Shown: one piece after another, positions 6,469 through 11,866 of the stretch
How positions within the stretch are numbered: position 1 is the first letter of the stretch
Layout: the number at the start of each line of letters is the position of its first letter
From: Brachyspira pilosicoli
GTDB lineage: Bacteria > Spirochaetota > Brachyspiria > Brachyspirales > Brachyspiraceae
Reading direction: 5' to 3'
NCBI RefSeq assembly: GCF_019402445.1
Contig: NZ_SRZM01000128.1
Coordinates: 1-11,866 of the forward strand
DNA length: 11,866 nt
Notes under the pieces: generated by a model
What the model was told of the DNA's origin: nothing
The model's input: only the letters and a program-made list of their open reading frames with translations
Database searches by the model: none
Position numbers and translations under genes: made by a program

Positions 6469-8073
6469 TTATAGTGTATATCCTGAAGTAAGTTTAACAT
6501 ACTTTGGTTGATGAACTCCGTCTATTTTTGATATTTTTTCTATCATATTGTTATCTATCACTCTGTCAACGTTTATAGCCATTATAGACATATTACTTCC
6601 TTTTATGTTTTCTGATACATTCATAGAACCAATATTTATTCCATCACTTGATAATACAGTTGCAACTTTTGCTATCATAGCAGGCTGGTTTATATGCGGT
6701 ACTATTAATATATGAGGCTGAGGTTTTATTATAACATCATAATCATTTAGCTTAACTATTCTTGCGATATTTTTAGCTATTAGAGATACAGATACATTAT
6801 TAACTTCTTTGTCTGTAGTTAGTTTTACTTTTAATATGCCTGTAAATGTAGAAGGAGTTTCAGATTTTATTGTTTTTACTTCTATTCCTCTTTGCTTTGC
6901 AAGATAAGGAGCATTAACATAGTTTACATCTTGAAGCATTGAAGATAATGCCCCTTTTAATACTGCTACTTCAAGAGGCTGAATATCTAAATTAATTAAC
7001 TCTCCCTGTGCTGTTATTTCAAAAGATTTAATTTTGCCTGTTGATATTTGCATTATCATTTCACCTGCATTTTCTGCTATCTTCATATAGTCTTTTACAG
7101 GCTCTAATTTTTCAGGATTAAGTGAAGGTATATTAACAGCAGATTCAGTATATCCTCCAGATAATACTTGTTTTATTTGTTTAGCAACATCTAAGGCAAC
7201 ATTAATTTGAGCCTCTTTTGTACTAGCACCAAGATGAGGAGTAAGTATTAAATTGTCATTTTTATATTCAACTAATGGGCAAGTTTCTATCTTTGGTTCA
7301 TTAACAAAAACATCAACTGCAGCAGCTGCTATAGTGCCGTTTTCTAATGCCTGTTTTAAATCTTCTTCATTAACAAGTCCTCCTCTTGAACAATTTATAA
7401 TGATAGCATTTTTTTTCATCTTGGATAAATTATCTTTGTTTATAATATTATTTGTTTCTGGAGTTTTTGGTATATGAAGAGATAAATAATCAAGTTTAGA
7501 TAAAAAGTCATCTAAAGAAGTTTCGTATACGGCTCCAACTTTTTGTACAATTTCTTCTGTAGCAAATGGGTCGTATACTATAACTTTCATTCCAATAGAA
7601 AGAGCAATATGAACAACCTTTCTTCCTATTCTTCCAAAACCCATAACACCTAAAGTCTTTCCAAAAAGTTCATTTCCTGTAAACTTATCTCTGTTCCATT
7701 TAGCTTCTTTTGTAGAAACTACAGCAGGAACTATATTTCTTGATATGGCAAGCATTAAAGCAATAGTATGCTCTGATGCCGCAATAGTGTTTCCATCTGG
7801 AGAGTTTACTACTATTATTCCTTTTTCTGTAGCAGCTTCAACATCTATATTGTCAACACCAACTCCAGCACGTCCTATAATTTTTAAGTTTTTTCCAGCT
7901 TCTATTATTTTTCTTGTAACTTTTGTCTGACTTCTCACCATTAAAGCATCATATTCGTATATAATGTTAGCAAGTTCATCTTCGCTCATAGTTGGAAGAA
8001 ATACTACTTCAGAAACATCTGATATTATATCCTTAACGCATTCATTTATCTTATCAGTTATCAAAACTTTCAT
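6469..8073 (-). CDS. serA: D-3-phosphoglycerate dehydrogenase, long form with ACT domain
   Basis: 534 residues. Oxidises 3-phosphoglycerate to 3-phosphohydroxypyruvate with NAD, the committed step of serine synthesis. Substrate-binding segments lie at about 1-100 and 283-315, and the NAD domain in between has G-F-G-R-I-G (145-150) and D168 after the second strand. The catalytic set R230 (in CSRGG), E259 (in VNEP) and H280 (in PHLGAST) is intact. Residues about 320-450 form the intervening (ASB) domain and about 453-530 the C-terminal ACT domain, which begins with H-I-L-I-V-P-H and usually senses serine. This is the full-length type I architecture. The ATG at 8073 follows GGAG (8082-8085) at 8 bases. 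A 141-base gap separates it from the upstream aminotransferase gene and shows no convincing promoter of its own, so co-transcription is likely. Confidence 0.96.
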   Translation of the reverse strand: MKVLITDKINECVKDIISDVSEVVFLPTMSEDELANIIYEYDALMVRSQTKVTRKIIEAGKNLKIIGRAGVGVDNIDVEAATEKGIIVVNSPDGNTIAASEHTIALMLAISRNIVPAVVSTKEAKWNRDKFTGNELFGKTLGVMGFGRIGRKVVHIALSIGMKVIVYDPFATEEIVQKVGAVYETSLDDFLSKLDYLSLHIPKTPETNNIINKDNLSKMKKNAIIINCSRGGLVNEEDLKQALENGTIAAAAVDVFVNEPKIETCPLVEYKNDNLILTPHLGASTKEAQINVALDVAKQIKQVLSGGYTESAVNIPSLNPEKLEPVKDYMKIAENAGEMIMQISTGKIKSFEITAQGELINLDIQPLEVAVLKGALSSMLQDVNYVNAPYLAKQRGIEVKTIKSETPSTFTGILKVKLTTDKEVNNVSVSLIAKNIARIVKLNDYDVIIKPQPHILIVPHINQPAMIAKVATVLSSDGINIGSMNVSENIKGSNMSIMAINVDRVIDNNMIEKISKIDGVHQPKYVKLTSGYTL

Positions 8074-8214
8074 TGTGTAATCTCCATTTAATTAATCTAA
8101 TTTAAGTGTGTTATATTTTTTTAGTATTATTTTTTTAATAATAATTTTTTAGTTCTTGTTTATTATTTTGAGTGCATACTGCCACACTCTTGTTATATAA
8201 GAATTATAAAAATA

Positions 8215-9360
8215 TTATTTATTTAGCTCTTCTATTAATTTTTTAACTCCGCTTCCAACTTCAAATTTATATCCTAATTTAATTAGACTCGCTTCCAAAG
8301 CACCAACAGCCATTATTAAATCTCTCTCGCATACAAATCCTAAAGTACCTATTCTAAATATTTTGTTTTCTAAACTTCCCTGTCCATTAGCTACAATAAT
8401 ATCATAATCATCTTTCAAAGTTTTTCTTATATCTGGAACAGTGATTCCTTCTGGCGGAAGTATTGAAGTGATTGCATAGCTTGCATTATTATCATCTTCT
8501 ACAAAAAGTTTTAAGCCTATAGTTTTTATGGCAGCTCTTAAAGCAAGAGAAAGTTTTTTATGTCTTTTATTAACATTTTCAATTCCTTCTTCTTTAATCA
8601 TTTTTAAAGATATATGAAGTGAGCTTATAAGGCTTACTGCAGGAGTAAAAGGTGTAGTATCTTTAGCTAAAGATTTTTTATGCTCTTTCCAATTAAAATA
8701 AAAACTAGGATATTTACATTGTTCATGCATTTTAAAAGCTTCTTCGCTTGCAGTTAAAAATGAAAGCCCTGGAGCTATCATAAATCCCTTTTGAGAGCCT
8801 GACAATGCAACATCAATATTCCATTCATCAGTTTTAAACTCCATAGCACATAAACTTGTTATACCATCAACTACAGATAATGCTCCATGTTTTTTTATTA
8901 TAGAACATAATGTTTTTACATCATTAGCAGCACCTGTTGAAGTTTCACTATGAGTGAGTGTTACTATTTTTATGTCTTTGTTTTTATTTAAAGCTTCTTC
9001 AAGCATTTGAGGTTTAATTACTTCACCAAGAGGTACTTCTAGTTTTATAACTTCTGCTCCTCTGCTTTCTGCAATTTTTGCCCATCTTGCTCCAAAGTTT
9101 CCAATTACTAAACATAATACCTTATCGCCCTCATTAACAATATTTTCTAATGCAGCACACATTGCCCCAGTGCCACTTGCTGTGAACAAAAATACATCAT
9201 TCTTAGTTTGAAACACATATTTTAAATCTTCATAAACTTCTTTTAATATATTTGAAAATTCTTTGCTTCTATGTGCCATAGGGTGTTTTGCCATTTCTAT
9301 TAAGGCAGATTCTGGTACTGGTGTAGGTCCAGGTATCATCAAAAAAGTTTTATCTCTCAT
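8215..9360 (-). CDS. Class V aminotransferase, probable phosphoserine or serine-pyruvate/alanine-glyoxylate transaminase
   Basis: 381-residue PLP enzyme of aminotransferase class V, in the serine-pyruvate/alanine-glyoxylate branch. It opens with I-P-G-P-T-P-V-P (9-16). A T-A-S-G-T-G-A-M loop (60-67) grips the cofactor phosphate, D165 in V-V-D-G-I contacts the ring nitrogen, K191 in G-S-Q-K-G-F is the Schiff-base lysine, and R336 in F-R-I-G-T-L-G should bind the substrate carboxylate. It stands directly upstream of serA and serB, so transamination of phosphohydroxypyruvate to phosphoserine (the SerC step) is the best inference. The sequence is not of the classical SerC type, and glyoxylate or pyruvate transamination remains possible. 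Ribosome site AGGAGA (9368-9373) lies 7 bases before the ATG, and a strong promoter match is at 9405-9432. Confidence 0.85.
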   Translation of the reverse strand: MRDKTFLMIPGPTPVPESALIEMAKHPMAHRSKEFSNILKEVYEDLKYVFQTKNDVFLFTASGTGAMCAALENIVNEGDKVLCLVIGNFGARWAKIAESRGAEVIKLEVPLGEVIKPQMLEEALNKNKDIKIVTLTHSETSTGAANDVKTLCSIIKKHGALSVVDGITSLCAMEFKTDEWNIDVALSGSQKGFMIAPGLSFLTASEEAFKMHEQCKYPSFYFNWKEHKKSLAKDTTPFTPAVSLISSLHISLKMIKEEGIENVNKRHKKLSLALRAAIKTIGLKLFVEDDNNASYAITSILPPEGITVPDIRKTLKDDYDIIVANGQGSLENKIFRIGTLGFVCERDLIMAVGALEASLIKLGYKFEVGSGVKKLIEELNK

Positions 9361-9404
9361 AGTATAATCTCCTAAAAAAATACTCTGTTATGGTATATTT
9401 AGAT

Positions 9405-9432
9405 ATTATATTACTTTATACATATTTTACAA
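9405..9432 (-). promoter_or_regulatory. Probable promoter of the serine biosynthesis operon
   Basis: On the - strand TTGTAA (9432-9427), 16 bases, then a perfect TATAAT (9410-9405). The start would be near 9398, leaving a leader of about 38 bases before the aminotransferase ATG. No riboswitch or attenuator-like structure is visible in so short a leader, so any serine feedback is more likely exerted through the ACT domain of SerA. Confidence 0.6.
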
Positions 9433-9498
9433 TACTGTATTTAGTAATATTTTAAATAATTTTTATATATTTATTTTTTCACTTATGAAATAAATATT

Positions 9499-9957
9499 TT
9501 AATTTAAATCCGATGTGCAATTTGGACATTTTATAGCTTTAATATTTATATTAGAATAACAGTAGGGGCACACTTTAATTTCTTTTTTATCTTCTTTCTT
9601 TTCTTTCGTCATTTTTTCTTGTATTTTATTTGTAGCTTTTATTATTATAAATATTGAAATAGCTGTGATTATAAAACTTATTATAGCATTAAAAAACATT
9701 CCAACACTTATAACAACAGCACCTGCATTTTTTGCTATCTCTAGTGAAGTGTATGGTCCTTGATTTTCTATTCCTTTTTTTATCACTATAAATATATTAG
9801 AAAAATCTATACCGCTAAGCATTAAGCCTATTGGAGGCATTAAAATATCTTCTACGAATGAGTTTACTATTTTACTAAAAGCAGAACCTATTATAATACC
9901 AATAGACATATCTATTACATTTCCACGCATTATGAAATTTTTAAACTCTTTGAGCAT
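9499..9957 (-). CDS. mscL: Large-conductance mechanosensitive channel with C-terminal zinc-ribbon tail
   Basis: 152 residues. Homopentameric inner-membrane channel that opens under membrane tension and vents solutes on hypo-osmotic shock. The N-terminus has the MscL signature: an amphipathic helix ([13 protein letters not shown]), then the pore helix with [12 protein letters not shown] (16-27) and ending L-M-P-P-I-G. A periplasmic loop covers about 47-75, and a second membrane helix about 78-107. A charged K/E linker leads to two CxxC pairs, C130/C133 and C144/C147, forming a probable metal-binding ribbon in place of the plain helical bundle end. Ribosome site AAGGAG (9966-9971) is 8 bases before the ATG. 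It is a stand-alone gene as far as can be seen, upstream of the serine operon, which has its own promoter. Confidence 0.95.
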   Translation of the reverse strand: MLKEFKNFIMRGNVIDMSIGIIIGSAFSKIVNSFVEDILMPPIGLMLSGIDFSNIFIVIKKGIENQGPYTSLEIAKNAGAVVISVGMFFNAIISFIITAISIFIIIKATNKIQEKMTKEKKEDKKEIKVCPYCYSNINIKAIKCPNCTSDLN

Positions 9958-9988
9958 AAATTATACTCCTTAATTTTACTGTTATGTA

Positions 9989-9994
9989 ATTATA
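9989..9994 (-). promoter_or_regulatory. Possible -10 element for mscL
   Basis: A perfect TATAAT on the - strand about 32 bases before the mscL ATG, which would give a leader near 25 bases. No good -35 lies 16-18 bases upstream (the best is AATACA), so this is a weak call resting on the -10 and its position. Confidence 0.35.
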
Positions 9995-10184
9995 TAATAT
10001 ATTTAAAATTATTGTATTAGTTATGATACATTTATTTTTAAGAGTTTTATTTATAGTATTAAAAGTTTACAAGGTTGTATTTATTTGTGTATATAAATAA
10101 TACATGTATAAAAATTAGTATTTAGTAGTTTGATAAAAATATATAATAAACGTATAAAAAATATACAGTTTGCTAAATAATATT

Positions 10185-10200
10185 TGGCATAATTCTTGCA
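10185..10200 (+). promoter_or_regulatory. Sigma-54-type (-24/-12) promoter match before hsp20 pair
   Basis: TGGCATAATTCTTGCA fits the sigma-54 pattern TGGCAY-N-TTGCA, with the GG (10186-10187) and GC (10198-10199) doublets exactly 12 bases apart. Transcription would start about 10211. A competing sigma-70 reading exists over the same bases: TTGGCA (10184-10189), 16 bases, TATAGT (10206-10211), predicting nearly the same start region. Upstream, an imperfect dyad at 10076-10104 (TGTATT ... AATACA) lies roughly 105-135 bases before the start, where activators of sigma-54 commonly bind. The remainder of the 311-base non-coding stretch 9958-10268 shows no gene. Confidence 0.55.
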
Positions 10201-10211
10201 TAATATATAGT

Positions 10212-10234
10212 GTAGCAAAAATAAAAAATGCTAC
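10212..10234 (+). repeat. Short inverted repeat at the predicted 5' end of the hsp20 transcript
   Basis: GTAGCA (10212-10217) and TGCTAC (10229-10234) flank an 11-base A-rich loop. It would form a hairpin at the very 5' end of the message, or a dyad operator immediately downstream of the start. It is not a CIRCE element: only the outer TAGCA/TGCTA resembles CIRCE, and the inner ACTC/GAGT bases and 9-base spacing are absent. It does not pair with the ribosome site, so it is not an obvious RNA thermometer. Confidence 0.5.
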
Positions 10235-10254
10235 TTACTATTATTGATTGAAAA

Positions 10255-10260
10255 AAGGAG
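10255..10260 (+). promoter_or_regulatory. Ribosome binding site that fixes the first hsp20 start
   Basis: AAGGAG lies 8 bases before the ATG at 10269. A longer reading from a TTG at 10248 would put this ribosome site inside the coding region and add seven residues not seen in the tandem copy, so the ATG is chosen. Confidence 0.8.
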
Positions 10261-10268
10261 ATTTTGTT

Positions 10269-10661
10269 ATGTCAAGAATATTTTTACCTGCTTTACATTC
10301 TATATTAGATGATTTTGATAATTTTTATAATGAAGAAAATAGCGTTTCTAAATATAGCGATTACAAGATAGAGGAGAATGATAATAGCTATACTATAGAA
10401 ATGGATATGCCTGGTGTAAGAAAAGAGGATTTGGATATTGGTATAAAAGAGAATATGCTTTCAATATATGCTGAGAGAAAGAGAATGTCAAAAACTGATG
10501 ACAAAGAAGAAGTTGTTTCAAAATATGAACAAAGCTTTAATATTAGCGTGAAAGGAATAGATATTGAAAACATTTCTGCTAATTTTGAAAATGGTGTTTT
10601 AACTCTTACTCTTCCAAAGAAAGAAGAAGTTAAGTATGAGAAAAAAATAGAAATAGCTTAA
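10269..10661 (+). CDS. Hsp20/alpha-crystallin small heat-shock protein (copy 1)
   Basis: 130-residue ATP-independent holdase chaperone of the cytoplasm that binds unfolding proteins and passes them to ATP-dependent refolding machines. A short N-terminal arm (1-28) begins M-S-R-I-F-L-P. The alpha-crystallin domain (about 32-118) has the E-M-D-M-P-G-V block (44-50) and A-N-F-E-N-G-V-L near 104-111. The tail ends K-I-E-I-A, carrying the I-x-I motif that docks oligomers. It is first of a tandem pair; 35 bases separate it from copy 2, with no terminator between, so they form an operon from the promoter at 10185-10200. A class-A IbpA-like role is likely. Confidence 0.95.
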   Translation: MSRIFLPALHSILDDFDNFYNEENSVSKYSDYKIEENDNSYTIEMDMPGVRKEDLDIGIKENMLSIYAERKRMSKTDDKEEVVSKYEQSFNISVKGIDIENISANFENGVLTLTLPKKEEVKYEKKIEIA

Positions 10662-10696
10662 AAATAAAATATAAAATAATAAAGGAGATTAGTATT

Positions 10697-11089
10697 ATGT
10701 CAAGAATGTTTTTCCCAATGTTTAATAATAGATGTCATAGAGGAGATAGTTGTATGAGAGATTATTCTTTGTATCAAAGAAATTATAAAATATATGAAGA
10801 TGATAAGGGCTATACAATAGAGATGGATATGCCTGGAGTAAAAAAATCAGATTTAGAGATTGGAGTAAAAGAGAACATACTTTCAATATATGCTGAGAGA
10901 AAGAAAGTTATAAAAAGTGAAGAGGGCGATAAAGAAGAAGTTGTTTCAAAATATGAGCAGAGCTTTAACATAAGCGATAAATCTATAGATGTTGATAATA
11001 TAGCTGCTAATTTTGAAAATGGCGTATTGATTCTTACTCTTCCAAAGAAAGAAGAAGTTAAGTATGAGAAAAGAATAGAAATAGCTTAA
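10697..11089 (+). CDS. Hsp20/alpha-crystallin small heat-shock protein (copy 2)
   Basis: 130 residues, the same length as copy 1 and clearly its tandem duplicate, with the same E-M-D-M-P-G-V (42-48), A-E-R-K-K (66-70), A-N-F-E-N-G-V-L (104-111) and final I-E-I-A tail with the I-x-I motif. The N-terminal arm differs most: it contains C13, H14 and C19 and a C-x-R-G-D-type stretch absent in copy 1, so the two may bind different clients or co-assemble as hetero-oligomers. Ribosome site AAGGAG (10682-10687) is 9 bases before the ATG. The final 57 bases differ from copy 1 at a single position, much closer than the first third. A strong hairpin terminator follows at 11108-11138. Confidence 0.95.
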   Translation: MSRMFFPMFNNRCHRGDSCMRDYSLYQRNYKIYEDDKGYTIEMDMPGVKKSDLEIGVKENILSIYAERKKVIKSEEGDKEEVVSKYEQSFNISDKSIDVDNIAANFENGVLILTLPKKEEVKYEKRIEIA

Positions 11090-11107
11090 AAAATATATTG
11101 CCTTATG

Positions 11108-11138
11108 AATGCATGCATTATAAATGCATGCATTTTTT
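11108..11138 (+). terminator. Intrinsic terminator of the hsp20 operon
   Basis: Two copies of the self-complementary 12-mer AATGCATGCATT (11108-11119 and 11123-11134) pair across a 3-base loop, followed at once by a T-run (11133-11138) and more T-rich sequence. It begins 18 bases after the stop codon of copy 2. Because each arm is itself a palindrome, the DNA is also a direct repeat. Confidence 0.88.
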
Positions 11139-11167
11139 ATTTTAAAATAATTGAACTTTTAAAATAT

Positions 11168-11272
11168 TTGCAGGGCTTTACCCTTAACGAAGTACACACC
11201 GTGCAGCACCCCAGTTCTTTTACCGAGTAGGTACCTTTTGGTATTGGTATAAAAGAACCAAAAGAACTGCAA
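11168..11272. repeat. G+C-richer, hairpin-dense intergenic element with terminal inverted repeat
   Basis: A 105-base block visibly richer in G and C than anything around it. It is bounded by TTGCAG (11168-11173) and CTGCAA (11267-11272). Inside are a 10-bp inverted repeat (11212-11221 with 11260-11269), a second copy of AAAAGAAC at 11251-11258 that could compete for the same arm, and small foldbacks such as GGGCTTTACCC, CTTAACGAAG, GTGCAGCAC and GGTACC. Its composition, boundaries and structure suggest a dispersed repeat (MITE/REP-like) or a structured RNA. I see no transposase and no convincing protein start. The rest of the 263-base gap 11090-11352 holds the hsp20 terminator and the promoter of the last gene. 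Confidence 0.55.
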
Positions 11273-11297
11273 GCACTTATTATCACCTTATATATTC

Positions 11298-11325
11298 TTG
11301 ATGATTTACATATTTGGGTTATAAT
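11298..11325 (+). promoter_or_regulatory. Probable promoter of the last gene
   Basis: TTGATG (11298-11303), 16 bases, then a perfect TATAAT (11320-11325). Start near 11332 gives a leader of about 20 bases containing a weak AAGAG ribosome site (11342-11346) six bases before the ATG at 11353. Confidence 0.6.
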
Positions 11326-11352
11326 AGAAGTATGATTTTTTAAGAGATTTTT

Positions 11353-11646
11353 ATGACCATACTAGACCTTAATGAAACAATATTATCCCCAAAAAATATT
11401 AAAGAATGCAAAACAGAAGCACAATTGATATCATATCTTAAATTAGATTTACTAAGTCAAGCTCTTAATAAAGGAAAAAATCTTGAATATAATACTATAA
11501 CTATCACAGACGAAGAAGAAAAATACTACACTTTAAATATAGGAATTATAACTAATAATAATGTTGAAGATAAAATTCTAATTCCTTTCAGTTTAGAGAA
11601 TATAATTCAATATTTTAGTACAAAAAAGAAGATAAATATGAATTAA
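11353..11646 (+). CDS. Hypothetical protein, N-terminal part of a frame-split F-repeat protein
   Basis: 97 residues as read, beginning M-T-I-L-D-L-N-E-T. I do not recognise a family in this part. It is acidic/polar with helical stretches (about 22-40), a Y-T-L-N-I-G-I strand (about 59-65) and the end S-L-E-N-I-I-Q-Y-F-S-T-K-K, with no signal peptide or membrane segment. The last six codons before the stop look like a chance tail. At 11622-11628 the frame crosses A_AAA_AAG in the phase of a -1 slippery heptamer, and the -1 frame stays open to the window edge with repeat-like protein sequence. The intended product is therefore probably longer than 97 residues. The frame break may be programmed slippage, a phase-variable A-run, a decayed gene or a sequencing indel. 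Confidence 0.65.
   Translation: MTILDLNETILSPKNIKECKTEAQLISYLKLDLLSQALNKGKNLEYNTITITDEEEKYYTLNIGIITNNNVEDKILIPFSLENIIQYFSTKKKINMN
11622..11628 (+). other. Slippery heptamer A_AAA_AAG at the frame break
   Basis: In the zero frame the codons are (AC)A-AAA-AAG, exactly the X-XXY-YYZ phase of the most efficient bacterial -1 frameshift site (the dnaX type). Slipping back one base makes the next codon GAA at 11628 and enters the open downstream frame; the zero frame ends six codons on, at 11644-11646. An all-A/T 9-bp stem (11649-11657 with 11667-11675) begins about 20 bases downstream, farther away and weaker than a usual stimulator, and no strong upstream Shine-Dalgarno is seen. Confidence 0.5.
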
Positions 11647-11866
11647 ACTATAATATTAATTTTGAAAATATTATAATTTCTTGTGGGCTATGCATTCAAA
11701 ATGTTAACTTTAATGGTTCAGTATATTTTCGCAATACTACTTTGCAATTAAATGTTGGGTTTTATAATTCTAATTTTAATAAACTATTAGTATTTTTACA
11801 TTCTAATTTTTATAAAATGCAACGATTAGAGTTTGATAATATTGAATTTAATAATATGTTATCATT
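11628..11866 (+). CDS. C-terminal F-repeat (pentapeptide-like) part, -1 frame, runs off the window
   Basis: 79 codons from the slippery site to the right edge with no stop, in the -1 frame relative to the preceding 97-codon reading. The first in-frame stop upstream is at 11616-11618, and there is no plausible independent start with a ribosome site, so translation must come from the upstream frame. Large hydrophobics recur as F-x4-F/L-x5-F over several units (around F-R-N-T-T-L, F-Y-N-S-N-F and F-L-H-S-N-F). This is the alternating spacing of the F-rich pentapeptide-repeat subgroup, which folds as a right-handed beta-helix. Function unknown. The protein continues beyond the window. Confidence 0.55.

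Noticed and set aside
8101..8214. Separate serA promoter or attenuator in the gap after the aminotransferase gene
   Set aside because: TATAAC-like hexamers are present but none has a convincing -35. The weak GAGTG/CACTC foldback (8170-8189) has no following U-run.
10212..10234. CIRCE/HrcA operator before hsp20
   Set aside because: CIRCE is TTAGCACTC-N9-GAGTGCTAA. Here only TAGCA/TGCTA matches, with an 11-base A-rich spacer.
10248..10268. Longer hsp20 start at the TTG at 10248
   Set aside because: It would translate through the AAGGAG ribosome site, and the tandem copy starts at the equivalent M-S-R. The ATG at 10269 is the real start.
10211..10268. RNA thermometer (ROSE or FourU) in the hsp20 leader
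   Set aside because: No leader segment is convincingly complementary to the AAGGAG ribosome site.
11140..11286. Short - strand reading frames through the G+C-richer element
   Set aside because: More than one frame is open for 35-50 codons, the possible starts (GTG or TTG) lack a ribosome site, and the hairpin density explains the composition better.
1..11866. CRISPR array, tRNA, rRNA, transposase or prophage genes
   Set aside because: No regularly spaced repeats, tRNA cloverleaf, rRNA-like sequence or mobile-element protein was found on either strand.

Overview
The window looks like chromosomal DNA from a very A+T-rich spirochaete, most probably Brachyspira. This is inferred from base composition, gene style and gene mix (an outer-membrane barrel protein, an F-repeat protein, paired Hsp20 genes). 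No marker gene in the window fixes the taxon.

Layout, left to right. (1) Positions 3-287 carry the C-terminal end of an NAD-dependent sugar epimerase on the + strand. Three bases later it meets peptidase T (291-1517, - strand). (2) A 126-base divergent spacer carries two back-to-back promoters, one for pepT and one for a secreted, probably outer-membrane beta-barrel protein (1644-2927, +). That gene abuts the next convergent gene with no spacer. (3) A two-gene - strand operon holds a PP-loop RNA-thiolation-like ATPase (4543-5583) followed, one base later, by a solitary adenine-type DNA methyltransferase (2928-4541). (4) A non-coding stretch at 5584-5835 holds that operon's promoter and a long perfect hairpin. 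(5) A - strand serine-biosynthesis cluster reads class V aminotransferase (8215-9360), serA (6469-8073), serB (5836-6456). Together these can account for 3-phosphoglycerate to serine, with the aminotransferase in the place of a classical SerC. (6) mscL (9499-9957, -) carries a C-terminal four-cysteine ribbon. (7) A 311-base non-coding region leads into two tandem Hsp20 chaperone genes (10269-10661 and 10697-11089, +). It contains a strong -24/-12 (sigma-54-type) promoter match. A 12-bp hairpin terminator follows the pair. (8) A G+C-richer, hairpin-dense intergenic element (11168-11272) precedes the last gene (11353 to the window end, +). That gene's reading frame is split at a canonical A_AAA_AAG slippery heptamer. 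The -1 frame continues as an F-repeat (pentapeptide-like) protein off the end of the window.

Most genes are ordinary metabolism and stress functions. The items most worth following up are the frame break at the slippery site, the sigma-54-like control of the small heat-shock genes, the structured 105-base element, the hairpin with two competing partners at 5726-5782, and the tightly coupled thiolase-like/methyltransferase pair.
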